A stretch of DNA of 64,000 nucleotides, taken from positions 124,001-188,000 of the forward strand of contig JAFTIF010000003.1 in the NCBI GenBank assembly GCA_017457045.1. The letters are read 5' to 3'. Below, piece after piece: positions 51,372-59,582 of this stretch. The notes under the pieces are model-generated. The model was not told the DNA's origin, ran no database searches, and saw only the letters and a program-made list of their open reading frames with translations. This DNA is from Bacilli bacterium (GTDB lineage Bacteria > Bacillota_I > Bacilli_A > RFN20 > UBA1709). Positions within the stretch are counted from its first letter, which is position 1. Every line of letters begins with the position of its first letter. Made by a program: the position numbers and the translations under genes.

Positions 51372-52832
51372 TTAAGCAACAATAATTGCTTTTAAGTAAT
51401 CGTTACCTGTAGCAGTAATTGTAGCAACACCATCAACTACTTCGATAGTGAAGTTATCTGCGCTTGAATTAGCTGTTACAGAAACTTTTGCATTTTCAGC
51501 AACTTTTAATTTAATGATTGTTCCTTCATTAACTTGAACCCAACCACCATTATTGTCTGCGAATTTACCAGTTGTAGCATCAATTTCTAAACCTTCGTAA
51601 ATGCCTGTTGTACCTTCAATTTTAATTCCACCAGTTGCACTTAAATCGATTGTAGTATTTGAATAAATTACAGGATATGAAACAGTAACTGATTTTAAGT
51701 AATCGTTTCCAATTGCAGTAATTGTAACTTTACCATCAACGATTTCACTGATTGTGAATTTGTTTGCTGTATAAGCATTAATTGTAACTTTTGCGCCTTC
51801 TAAAACGCTTAATGTTAGAGTAGTAGTTTCGTTAACTTGAACCCAACCATTGCCACTATTATATTGGAATTTACCAGTTGTAGCATCGATAGCGATACCT
51901 TCATATTCGCCAGAATTGCCTTGGTAAGTTGCTTCACATTTTGTCAAATCTACAGTAGTAGTTTCAGTGAAAATATAAGGAATTGTAATTGTAATGTATC
52001 TAATATATCCACTTGCAGTTGCTTCAATTGTTGCGATTCCATCTGCCACATAAATATCACAGATTTCAGCATTTTGATATGTTGATACTTCTACTTCAGC
52101 ACCTTCAGCAACTTTGATAGTAATGATTGTACCTTCATTAAATTGAACCCAACCAGAACCATTATTTGCGAATTTACCAGCTGTAGCATCAATGTTTAAA
52201 TAGCCCCATTGACCTGTTGTTTTTTCGTATGCATCTTTACATTCAGTTGTATCAATTACCATTGATTTTGTAACTAATGTAGGATCAACACCAGCTGCAA
52301 CATAAGTAACTTTGTATGTAGATGTTTTTCCTTGGTAAGTAACTACTACTTCATATTCGCCAGCTACGTTGATATCACCAACTAATTCTACAGTATAATC
52401 AGTTACTGGAAGTAAAGAGAAGTCTGAGTATTCAGCTTTTACTACTAAGTCAGCATATGAGAATTCTTCACCAACTTCGAATGAAGTTTTTCCACCTTCA
52501 ACTTCTATATTTTCTAATGTAGGAGCTTCAGGAGCTTCTTGGTTAGGTTTAATAATAATTGAATGTAAGTATACTGTGCTATATGCTTCAAATACTACTG
52601 TTGTATCTTCAGCAAAATACATTTGGAAGTTATCTGAAGTAGTTTCTACACCATTTAAAGTGTATTTAGCATATCCACTATGATTAGTAATCATAACTAA
52701 TGAGCCAGCTTTAACATCAAATGTTAACTTAGCACCAGCATTAATTTGTGTATCACTATCTCTAGCTGTAACTTTACCAGCAGTTGCATCAATAGCGATA
52801 TCAGCAAACTCACCAGTTGTTCCGTTTAAGTT
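51372..52832 (-). repeat. Four copies of a C-terminal module in the pectinesterase gene
   Basis: The module (TTGxxxGLxIDATTGKF, then NGGWVQVNEGTxIxLxVAEGAxV, ending in xYLKxITV) occurs at about 52832-52530, 52255-51970, 51965-51670 and 51660-51372. The first copy is apart from the others because an Ig-like module lies between them. Copies 3 and 4 are the most alike, suggesting stepwise duplication. Confidence 0.75.
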
Positions 52833-55169
52833 TTGATCATATGTATAGCTTGTTCCTGTTTCAGAACTATTACCGTTGAAATAGTAATATGTATTTTTAT
52901 CTACTTGAATTTCACTTGATAATGGATCCCATGCGTTAACATAAGAAACTTTACCATTTGTTGTTCCATAAATAACTTTGAAGTCACTATAGTTTTTAGC
53001 TTCTTCTTCAGTTAACATCTTCATACCAGCAACTGCTTCTGAAATAGCACCAGCACCAGTATTGTTATATTCTACGAATTGAACTGTATCATCTGTTGGA
53101 TGGATACCATTCATAGAAATATAACGTTTATTTTTGTTATTGCTTGAATCATATGCATCTTTAGAAATGTGAGCACCTAATTCTGAGTTAATAACTGCGA
53201 CTGCAGCATATGCACCCCATGTACGACCGATTGCTGTTTTGCCTTCCATTACGCCTTCATCAGCGCTGAATTTACATCCATCAAAGATAGCACCATATTT
53301 AATATAGTCGCTTTCGCCTTTGTTAGATCCTTTGAAAGCAGTTAAGTAACCAGCTGTACCAGAGTTATCTTTAGATGTATCGATAGTATGAACAGTACAA
53401 TTTTTGAAATATGTTGTATTGTTTGTACCAAAGATAAAGTCTGTATAGCCTGAAATAAATACGTTTTCAAAATATTGACGGCCAGTGAATAATTCTAATG
53501 TATCTTGAACGCCTAATAATTTTGAATCTTTCATGATGAATTGGTCAGATTGAACAAGTAATGCTAAAGCTCTTTCAATACCTTTACCTCTTTCATCAAA
53601 TCTTGCTTGTGAGTTGTACCAGTTAGAAATTGTTAAACCTTCTATTCTACAGTTAATAGCACTTTCTCTTACAGCAACTGTTTGAGTTGAGTCTGTTGTG
53701 TGAGAGAAGCCACCACCATCATAAACGCCATATAAAGAATCCCATTCGATAGTAACGTCATCTTTACCAGCACCTTTAATTGTTAAGTTAGGAATTTCGA
53801 TTTCTAATTTTTCTTCATATAAACCATCATTAATATAAATTAATTTTTGATCATTTCCTGTAATTTCATCTCTTGATTCTAAATAGTCTAAAGCTTGTTG
53901 AACTGTTGAGAAAGTATTATAGTTGTTTACAACAGCACCAATTTCGCCTTTATAATCATCATCAACTTGAACTTGATATACATCATTTACTTTTGATGGA
54001 GCAGTAGCAACTACGTGAACATCAAATGTTTCTGTGTGTTTTAAGTTTTCACCATAGTTATATGTAACTGTGATTGTTTTTGTACCAGCTGTAGATGAAT
54101 CGAAACCAGAATATTCAACTTCAGAATCTAGTAAGAATTCTTTTGTTGTTTCTCCAAGTTTTCCTACAACTGTTACGTTTAAACCTGTTGTATCAAATGT
54201 ATCACCAATACCATAAACTTCTTGAACACTATGATTATAATAAACACCATTACCTGCAGATGTGTTAGAAAGTTTTTCGATTGCGTCGAAATCAAGTTTT
54301 AAACTATCAACAGAATAAACATTAACTTTATATGTTAATTCTTCATAATTTCCATATTTAACTTTAATGTCGTATGTACCTGAAACATTTTTGTTAAATG
54401 CAGATGAGTCAATTGTAACTTGGTCTAATGGTAATTCATCAGTTCTACCATTTCCAAATACTTTGTTAAGTGCTAAGTCACTTGAATCGAAACTTTCTCC
54501 TAATAAGTAATTAACTTTACCTGGAGTAACGATTTCGAATCCTGTCTCTTCAGCTTTTTCTACTTGGCAAGTCATTTCTAAATAGTAGACATCTACTGTT
54601 CCTGAAACTCTTTGAATTAAATAGTCACCTTCGACTACAGGAATTTCAAGTTTAACTAATGGGCTTCCTTCATCAGTACCAGCAAATTCGATTTCTTCGC
54701 TAGAACCATCAGGTTTAGTAATTTTAACTTTTTGAGTTTTTGCACTACTAGAACCATTTTGAACGATAAATGATAGTGTACCTTCGCCTGGAGCGCTAAC
54801 TTTAATAGCACTTGAGCTACTACCTAATTTAACAGACTTAGTGTATTCAACACCTTCGAATGTTTTTGTTCTGTTTCTTACTTCAGTACCGCCTACAACA
54901 GTGAATTTACCAGCTATTATGTCTGTTGCACTAGTTCCTGCCTCTAAAGAATCAGAAACGTTTAATGAATAAGATACTTCTTCAAATTCTACTGTAGATG
55001 TAGATGGTGCAGTCGAAACACTAGAACTACTTGAAGAAGCACTACTTTGTGGAGCAGATGAGCTGCTGCCTGGAGCAGATGATGATGTTGAAGGATTTTT
55101 ACATGCAACTAAAGATGTCATTAATCCTAAAACAAAACCAGCCGCTAAAACTTTAGTGATCTTTTTCAT
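51372..55169 (-). CDS. Secreted multidomain pectinesterase lipoprotein
   Basis: The 1265-residue protein has a lipobox (SLVAC, Cys23) and a Ser-rich linker to about residue 58. Next come a beta-rich module (about 60-200) and two Ig-like modules (about 205-390). The pectin methylesterase helix (about 400-750) has GVQDTLELFTGRQYF, GYTDFIFG (catalytic Asp in each) and AIGRTWG. A first C-terminal repeat (about 780-880), an Ig-like module (about 890-960) and three more repeats (about 970-1265) complete it. It should be tethered to the cell surface and remove methyl esters from pectin, with the repeats probably binding carbohydrate. It is monocistronic. Confidence 0.92.
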   Translation of the reverse strand: MKKITKVLAAGFVLGLMTSLVACKNPSTSSSAPGSSSSAPQSSASSSSSSVSTAPSTSTVEFEEVSYSLNVSDSLEAGTSATDIIAGKFTVVGGTEVRNRTKTFEGVEYTKSVKLGSSSSAIKVSAPGEGTLSFIVQNGSSSAKTQKVKITKPDGSSEEIEFAGTDEGSPLVKLEIPVVEGDYLIQRVSGTVDVYYLEMTCQVEKAEETGFEIVTPGKVNYLLGESFDSSDLALNKVFGNGRTDELPLDQVTIDSSAFNKNVSGTYDIKVKYGNYEELTYKVNVYSVDSLKLDFDAIEKLSNTSAGNGVYYNHSVQEVYGIGDTFDTTGLNVTVVGKLGETTKEFLLDSEVEYSGFDSSTAGTKTITVTYNYGENLKHTETFDVHVVATAPSKVNDVYQVQVDDDYKGEIGAVVNNYNTFSTVQQALDYLESRDEITGNDQKLIYINDGLYEEKLEIEIPNLTIKGAGKDDVTIEWDSLYGVYDGGGFSHTTDSTQTVAVRESAINCRIEGLTISNWYNSQARFDERGKGIERALALLVQSDQFIMKDSKLLGVQDTLELFTGRQYFENVFISGYTDFIFGTNNTTYFKNCTVHTIDTSKDNSGTAGYLTAFKGSNKGESDYIKYGAIFDGCKFSADEGVMEGKTAIGRTWGAYAAVAVINSELGAHISKDAYDSSNNKNKRYISMNGIHPTDDTVQFVEYNNTGAGAISEAVAGMKMLTEEEAKNYSDFKVIYGTTNGKVSYVNAWDPLSSEIQVDKNTYYYFNGNSSETGTSYTYDQNLNGTTGEFADIAIDATAGKVTARDSDTQINAGAKLTFDVKAGSLVMITNHSGYAKYTLNGVETTSDNFQMYFAEDTTVVFEAYSTVYLHSIIIKPNQEAPEAPTLENIEVEGGKTSFEVGEEFSYADLVVKAEYSDFSLLPVTDYTVELVGDINVAGEYEVVVTYQGKTSTYKVTYVAAGVDPTLVTKSMVIDTTECKDAYEKTTGQWGYLNIDATAGKFANNGSGWVQFNEGTIITIKVAEGAEVEVSTYQNAEICDIYVADGIATIEATASGYIRYITITIPYIFTETTTVDLTKCEATYQGNSGEYEGIAIDATTGKFQYNSGNGWVQVNETTTLTLSVLEGAKVTINAYTANKFTISEIVDGKVTITAIGNDYLKSVTVSYPVIYSNTTIDLSATGGIKIEGTTGIYEGLEIDATTGKFADNNGGWVQVNEGTIIKLKVAENAKVSVTANSSADNFTIEVVDGVATITATGNDYLKAIIVA

Positions 55170-55325
55170 ATTATTATAATTTTTCTCCTTTGTAATTTTA
55201 GTTTAACATAACTTTTTGATGTATACAAGATAGTTAAATAATATTTAAATAGTATTTAAAGTATAGATAAAGGTAGATTGTTTGTGTATAATTTTTAATA
55301 TAATTGCAAAGGAGCTTCTTGTTTT

Positions 55326-55805
55326 ATGATAGATAAAAGTGTATTTTTAGCTGATGGCAGCAAGGTAATTGGAGAAATAAAAATTAATAAAAATAGCAGT
55401 GTTTGGTTCAATGCTGTTATTAGAGGAGATTCTAATATTATTGAAATTGGAGAGAACACTAATGTTCAAGATAATGCCGTTATCCATACAAGTAAAGAAT
55501 ATGGAGTAGTTATTAAAGATAATGTTTCAATTGGACATGGTGCGATAATTCATGGTTGTAATATTGGAAATAATGTATTAATTGGTATGGGTGCAATTAT
55601 ATTAGATAATGTAAATATTGGAGATAATTGTATCATTGGTGCAGGAACATTAATTACCCAAAATAAGGTGATTCCCGAAGGTAGTTTGGTCTATGGAAAT
55701 CCTATGAAAATAGTTAGAAATCTAACTGAAGAAGAAAAGAAATCAATTTTAGAAAATGCTTTAGAATATGTTCATAAATCGAAAGCTTATAAAAACAATA
55801 AATAA
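55326..55805 (+). CDS. Gamma-carbonic anhydrase / PaaY-like left-handed beta-helix protein
   Basis: This 159-residue hexapeptide-repeat protein has the RGD-type start (AVIRGDSNIIEIGENTNVQDN), the metal-ligand segment SIGHGAIIHGC with its two His, and GMGAIILDN, as in gamma-class carbonic anhydrase-like proteins (YrdA, PaaY). The third usual His is supplied by HTSKE. It forms trimers. Whether it hydrates CO2 or splits thioesters as PaaY does is undecided. The gene has an AAGGAG site and TATAAT upstream (55299-55304). Confidence 0.86.
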   Translation: MIDKSVFLADGSKVIGEIKINKNSSVWFNAVIRGDSNIIEIGENTNVQDNAVIHTSKEYGVVIKDNVSIGHGAIIHGCNIGNNVLIGMGAIILDNVNIGDNCIIGAGTLITQNKVIPEGSLVYGNPMKIVRNLTEEEKKSILENALEYVHKSKAYKNNK

Positions 55806-55814
55806 ATATTAATT

Positions 55815-55849
55815 TCACCACTTACATATACTAATAGTGGTGATTTTTT
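55815..55849 (+). terminator. Hairpin that overlaps the murC ribosome-binding site
   Basis: TCACCACT (55815-55822) and AGTGGTGA (55836-55843) form an 8-bp stem followed by TTTTTTA. The 3' arm is also the only Shine-Dalgarno-like sequence of murC (GTGGTGA, 8 bases before the ATG). It can therefore act as terminator of the upstream gene and hide the murC ribosome site in read-through RNA. Confidence 0.7.
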
Positions 55850-55851
55850 AT

Positions 55852-57093
55852 ATGAAATATTTTTTAGTAGGAATTAAAGGAAGTGGTATGGCTGCATTAG
55901 CTCATATTCTTTTAGATAAAGGTCATGAAGTGTCGGGAAGTGATGTAGATCATTATGTATTTACACAAGATAGCTTGTTAGAAAGAAGCGTTAAGATTTA
56001 TAAGTTTGATGAGTATGATTTGAAGGATATTGATGTTGTAATTGTAGGACATAGTTTTTATCCTTTTTCTAGTGAAGTAACTAAGGCTTTGAATTTAGGA
56101 AAAAGTGTTATTGAATATCATATTTTTGTCTCTACTTTAGTTAATTCTAGATACTCAATCGCAGTTTCAGGAAGTCATGGAAAAACAACTTCAGTAGGAC
56201 TATTATGTGAACTTATGAAGGATTATAATCCTTCATTTTTAAGAGGTGATGGTGTAGGAAAATGGACGGATTCGAAGTATTTCATCTTCGAGGCATGTGA
56301 ATATAAAAATCATTTTCATGTTTATAAACCTGATGAAATTATTATCTTAAATATTGACTATGATCATAATGATTATTTCAAGACTTTTGATGAGTATAAG
56401 TCTTCATTTATTGAGTTTTCTAAAAGAGCAAAAAAAAGAGTTTATGTAAATGATGAATGCAAATATATCAAGCATAAATCAATTTATTTTGGTGATAATT
56501 CATTTAAATTAAATGAAGATAATTCACTTATCTTTAAGAATAAAAAAATACCTAATTTTAAGTTTAATGTAACTCAAAAAGAGTTAATAAAAAATCAATT
56601 AGGTTTGATTTTGTGTGCGCTTAATTTAGGTGTTAAGCCTATGAATATTAAGAAATATCTTAAACAGTTTAAAGGAGTAAAAAGAAGAAGTCAGGAAATA
56701 ATAATCAAGGATGATGTCTTTGTTGATGATTATGCTCATCACCCAAGTCAAATAAAGGTGATGTTAGAAGAATATAAAAATAAGTATCCTTCTAAACGCA
56801 TAATCGCAATCTTTCAACCTGATCGTTATTCAAGAATCTTACAATTTAAAAATGAATTAAACAAAACTTTAAGCACCGCGGATGAAGCATATGTTCTTCC
56901 TTTTCCTATGATGATGAAAAATGATACTTCAAAAGAGTTTGATGCATCTATAATAGGAATCGAAGTTTTAGATGAAAAAAAGCTTATAAGCAAGCTTAAA
57001 GATACCTCGAATTGTGTCTATTTATTTTTTTCGTCTAAAGACTTAAGTAGGATAAGAAATGAACTTATGTCTTTTAAATTTGACATAACCTAG
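55852..57093 (+). CDS. murC: UDP-N-acetylmuramate-L-alanine ligase
   Basis: The 413-residue protein has the Mur ligase layout: UDP-binding N-terminal GIKGSGMAALA, ATP-binding GSHGKTT (107-113), and VDDYAHHPSQIK in the C-terminal domain, which is characteristic of MurC. It adds L-Ala to UDP-MurNAc in the cytosol. It is a little shorter than usual (about 430-450). ATG 55852 gives the canonical MKYFLVGIKG start. A murC, ytxG/H, ccpA order is as I recall in Bacillus. Confidence 0.92.
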   Translation: MKYFLVGIKGSGMAALAHILLDKGHEVSGSDVDHYVFTQDSLLERSVKIYKFDEYDLKDIDVVIVGHSFYPFSSEVTKALNLGKSVIEYHIFVSTLVNSRYSIAVSGSHGKTTSVGLLCELMKDYNPSFLRGDGVGKWTDSKYFIFEACEYKNHFHVYKPDEIIILNIDYDHNDYFKTFDEYKSSFIEFSKRAKKRVYVNDECKYIKHKSIYFGDNSFKLNEDNSLIFKNKKIPNFKFNVTQKELIKNQLGLILCALNLGVKPMNIKKYLKQFKGVKRRSQEIIIKDDVFVDDYAHHPSQIKVMLEEYKNKYPSKRIIAIFQPDRYSRILQFKNELNKTLSTADEAYVLPFPMMMKNDTSKEFDASIIGIEVLDEKKLISKLKDTSNCVYLFFSSKDLSRIRNELMSFKFDIT

Positions 57094-57113
57094 ATATTAT
57101 TTTAAAATAATAT
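57080..57113 (+). promoter_or_regulatory. Promoter with a 20-bp perfect palindrome over the -10
   Basis: TTGACA (57080-57085, inside the end of murC) and TAAAAT (57103-57108) are 17 bp apart. The -10 lies in a perfect 20-bp palindrome (57094-57113, all A/T), whose reverse complement is itself. It would drive the YtxH-like gene and probably ccpA. Confidence 0.65.
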
Positions 57114-57141
57114 ATGGTGCTTATATCAAGGAGGAATTCTG

Positions 57142-57480
57142 ATGTATGGCGCTAAATGTATGTTAGTTGGTCTTCTTGCAGGATTAGCAATCGGAGCATC
57201 AAGTACTTTAGTTCAAAGACATATGAAAGCAATGTGTAACTGCTCAAAAGATTTGATGGAAAATGCTAATAGTAAAATGCAAGATATACGATGTAAAATC
57301 AATAATATTGATTCTTCATCAATAAGTAACGTAATAAATGATAAACTTGATCAATTAAAGAAAATGTTAGATGAATTAACAAGTTCTTTAACAAATGATG
57401 AAACTAAACAAAAAGTTAGTGAAGTAAAAGAACAAGTTGAAACATTATTTCAAGAATTAAAGCAAAACTTTAGTATTTAG
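57142..57480 (+). CDS. YtxH/YtxG-like small membrane-associated protein
   Basis: The 112-residue protein has a short hydrophobic, glycine-containing N-terminus (LVGLLAGLAIGASSTLV) and a helical, charged remainder (LDQLKKMLDELTSSL, VSEVKEQVETLFQELK) likely to form coiled coil. That is the layout of YtxH/YtxG-type general-stress proteins. Its place between murC and ccpA is the same as that of ytxG-ytxH in Bacillus. Family assignment rests on layout and position. Function unknown. Confidence 0.65.
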   Translation: MYGAKCMLVGLLAGLAIGASSTLVQRHMKAMCNCSKDLMENANSKMQDIRCKINNIDSSSISNVINDKLDQLKKMLDELTSSLTNDETKQKVSEVKEQVETLFQELKQNFSI

Positions 57481-57518
57481 AATATAACGATCAGGACATC
57501 ATCTAGGGGAGTGAGATT

Positions 57519-58535
57519 ATGAGTGTTAAGGCAAAAAAGAAAAATGGTAGAGCTACAATTTATGAAGTAGCAGCCGAAGCAAACGTTTCTTTAGCTACTG
57601 TATCAAGAGTTATTAATGGTACAGGAAATGTTATGGATGAAACAAGAATTTTAGTTGAAAATGCTATTAATAAATTAGGATATGTTCCTAGTAATATTGC
57701 AAGAGGATTGGCTAAAAGTAAGACAACTAACGTTGCAATAGTATTGCCTAGCCCTAACTATAACTACATCAATAACATCATGGCTGGTATGTTCGAAGTT
57801 TGTAAAATTTATGGTTACTCTCCAAGTGTGTTTACATATGAAGGGATCGAAGACGTATCATTTGTTTTAGATAATGTTATTTCAAGTAGAGTAGATGGTA
57901 TCGTTTTATTTAACTCTCAATTATCTAAAGAAGATTTAGAAAAGCTTTCTCGTAATTCTTTACCTATGGTAATTATTGGAAATGATGTTTTTGAAGAAAC
58001 AAATGGACTTGTTGATATTTATTGGTCAGAAACATTAAGAAAAGTATTGAAAAAAAGAATTGAAAATGGTTTGAAAGAAGTATATTTCTTAAAAGACCAT
58101 AATAAAGACTGGCATATGACAAATATGTTTGAAAAAGCATGTATTGACGCAACAGAAGGAACAGATTGCAAGTTTGAAACAATTTGGATTTCAGATTCAT
58201 ATGGCGTAATATATGAACACTTTAAAGACCAATTTAGTTTTGAAAAACCTAATCATGAGTTATATGTTACTGCACGTGACTCATTAGCTTGTGCAATTAA
58301 TAATGCTGCGATTGATTTAGGTTATAAAGTTCCTGATGATTTAGAAACTTTAGGTGTTGTAGGTACAAAGCAAGCATCTATGTCTCGTCCAACCATTTCT
58401 ACAATTGATGTTGATTTATTCGAAGTTGGATCCATTTCAATGCGTATGCTTACTAAACTTATCAAAGATAATCTTGATAAAAAAACATTCATTTTTAAAA
58501 CACATTATAAGAAAAGAAATTCAACAAAAATGTAA
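57519..58535 (+). CDS. ccpA: LacI-family regulator, probably catabolite control protein A
   Basis: The 338-residue protein has a LacI helix-turn-helix (ATIYEVAAEANVSLATVSRVINGTGNV) with hinge helix PSNIARGLAKSKT, then the periplasmic-binding-like sensor. Its position before rpsD and after the YtxH-like gene, and the early DEVAxEAxVSxATVSRVxN pattern, suggest CcpA, which with HPr-Ser-P controls carbon catabolite genes. The region that contacts HPr is not clearly conserved by eye, so a sugar-specific LacI repressor cannot be excluded. A terminator follows. Confidence 0.75.
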   Translation: MSVKAKKKNGRATIYEVAAEANVSLATVSRVINGTGNVMDETRILVENAINKLGYVPSNIARGLAKSKTTNVAIVLPSPNYNYINNIMAGMFEVCKIYGYSPSVFTYEGIEDVSFVLDNVISSRVDGIVLFNSQLSKEDLEKLSRNSLPMVIIGNDVFEETNGLVDIYWSETLRKVLKKRIENGLKEVYFLKDHNKDWHMTNMFEKACIDATEGTDCKFETIWISDSYGVIYEHFKDQFSFEKPNHELYVTARDSLACAINNAAIDLGYKVPDDLETLGVVGTKQASMSRPTISTIDVDLFEVGSISMRMLTKLIKDNLDKKTFIFKTHYKKRNSTKM

Positions 58536-58541
58536 TGATTC

Positions 58542-58570
58542 GCCTCTATTATTAGAGGCTTTTTATTTTT
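58542..58570 (+). terminator. Terminator of ccpA
   Basis: GCCTCTA (58542-58548) and TAGAGGC (58553-58559) pair around TTAT, followed by TTTTTATTTTT. Confidence 0.88.
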
Positions 58571-58636
58571 AAAACCTCTTATTTTATCTAGATATTTTAG
58601 AATTTTAAAAAGTTCTTATTATTAATAATAAAATTA

Positions 58637-58665
58637 TTGACAACAAAGGAAGTTTAGTGTATTAT
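58637..58665 (+). promoter_or_regulatory. rpsD promoter
   Basis: TTGACA (58637-58642) and TATTAT (58660-58665) are 17 bp apart. A further TATAAT overlaps at 58663-58668. Transcription would start near 58673 and give a leader of about 167 nt. Confidence 0.8.
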
Positions 58666-58674
58666 AATTAACGC

Positions 58675-58826
58675 GTGATTAATAGCAGCATGTAAATACG
58701 ATTCGTAAACCGTTTGTAACGTTGGACGATAGTAACCTAGCTGATAAAGGTGAAATCGATTGTACAAACAGAGCGGAGTTTGGAATTTATACCTATTAAG
58801 TCAAGCTAGATATAAGTGTGAATTAG
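58675..58826 (+). promoter_or_regulatory. Structured leader of rpsD, probable S4 autoregulatory element
   Basis: The leader has a hairpin-prone first part (58697-58722, CGTAAAC / GTAACG region). A second domain is closed by CTAGCTGA (58737-58744) with TCAAGCTAG (58801-58809, one bulge). Inside lie AAGGT/ACCT and ACAAAC/GTTTG stems. The RBS follows directly. In Bacillus, rpsD is known to be repressed by its own product S4 through its leader. That this leader does the same is inferred; there is no other gene in this 300-bp gap. Confidence 0.55.
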
Positions 58827-58839
58827 GAGGAAGAAAAAT

Positions 58840-59451
58840 ATGTCACGTTATACAGGACCATCTTGGAAAGTTTCACGTAGATTAGGTTTCTCAACATTAG
58901 AAACAGGTCGTGAAATTGCAAAAAGAAATTATGCACCTGGCCCACATGGACCAGAAAAGAAAAAGAAGTTAACTGGTTATGGTAAACAACTTCAAGAAAA
59001 ACAAAAAGTAAGAGTAATGTACGGAGTAAATGAAAGACAATTCGTTCGTTTATTCAAATTAGCTAAGAAAGAAAAAGGCGTTACAGGCGCAGAATTCTTA
59101 AAAATCTTAGAATCACGTTTAGATAACGTAGTTTACAGAATGGGCTTAGCAAGAACACGTAGAGGTGCTAGACAATTAGTTAACCACGGTCACGTTTTAG
59201 TAAATGGTAAGAAAGTTGATATCCCATCATTCTTAGTACCAGCTGGAGCAGAAATCTCATTAAGAGAAACTTCAAGAAACTTAAAAGCAGTTTTAGAATC
59301 ATTAGAAGTAGCACCAGCATTATTACCATTCGTAACATTCAACAAAGAAACAATGACAGGTACATTTGTTCGTAAACCAGAAAGAAGCGAATTAACATCT
59401 GAAATTGATGAAAGCCAAATCGTTGAATTCTACAACAGAAAAATTAACTAA
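58840..59451 (+). CDS. rpsD: Small ribosomal subunit protein S4
   Basis: The 203-residue protein has the S4 N-terminal domain and the S4 RNA-binding domain ([41 protein letters not shown]). S4 binds 16S rRNA early in 30S assembly and can repress its own mRNA. It lacks an N-terminal Cys zinc cluster, so it is the C-minus form. Length and start (AGGAGG) are standard. It is transcribed alone, as in Bacillus. Confidence 0.97.
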   Translation: MSRYTGPSWKVSRRLGFSTLETGREIAKRNYAPGPHGPEKKKKLTGYGKQLQEKQKVRVMYGVNERQFVRLFKLAKKEKGVTGAEFLKILESRLDNVVYRMGLARTRRGARQLVNHGHVLVNGKKVDIPSFLVPAGAEISLRETSRNLKAVLESLEVAPALLPFVTFNKETMTGTFVRKPERSELTSEIDESQIVEFYNRKIN

Positions 59452-59460
59452 TAAAAACAA

Positions 59461-59487
59461 AAGAGGATGCCGAATGGTATCCTTTTT
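59461..59487 (+). terminator. Terminator of rpsD
   Basis: AGGATGCC (59464-59471) and GGTATCCT (59476-59483, one G-U) pair around GAAT, extended by AAG/TTT, then a T run. Confidence 0.88.
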
Positions 59488-59507
59488 AATTTAAATATAA
59501 AAATATA

Positions 59508-59536
59508 TTTAAAAGTTTCAAGGGTTTTGCTATAAT
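59508..59536 (+). promoter_or_regulatory. Candidate promoter of the ezrA operon
   Basis: TTTAAA (59508-59513) and TATAAT (59531-59536) are 17 bp apart. The -10 is perfect and the -35 has four of six consensus bases. Confidence 0.55.
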
Positions 59537-59582
59537 ATAAATTGATATAGAATGAATTGATTTTATAGAAAGGGTTGAGAAT

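Noticed and set aside
51837..52085. Plus-strand 82-residue frame opposite the pectinesterase repeats
   Set aside because: It mirrors the repeat codons of the real gene. Its Cys/Ser-rich composition is an effect of the opposite strand.
58700..58720. Catabolite-responsive element (cre) near rpsD
   Set aside because: GTAAACCGTTTGTAAC looks similar at first but misses key positions of TGWAANCGNTNWCA when the central CG is aligned.
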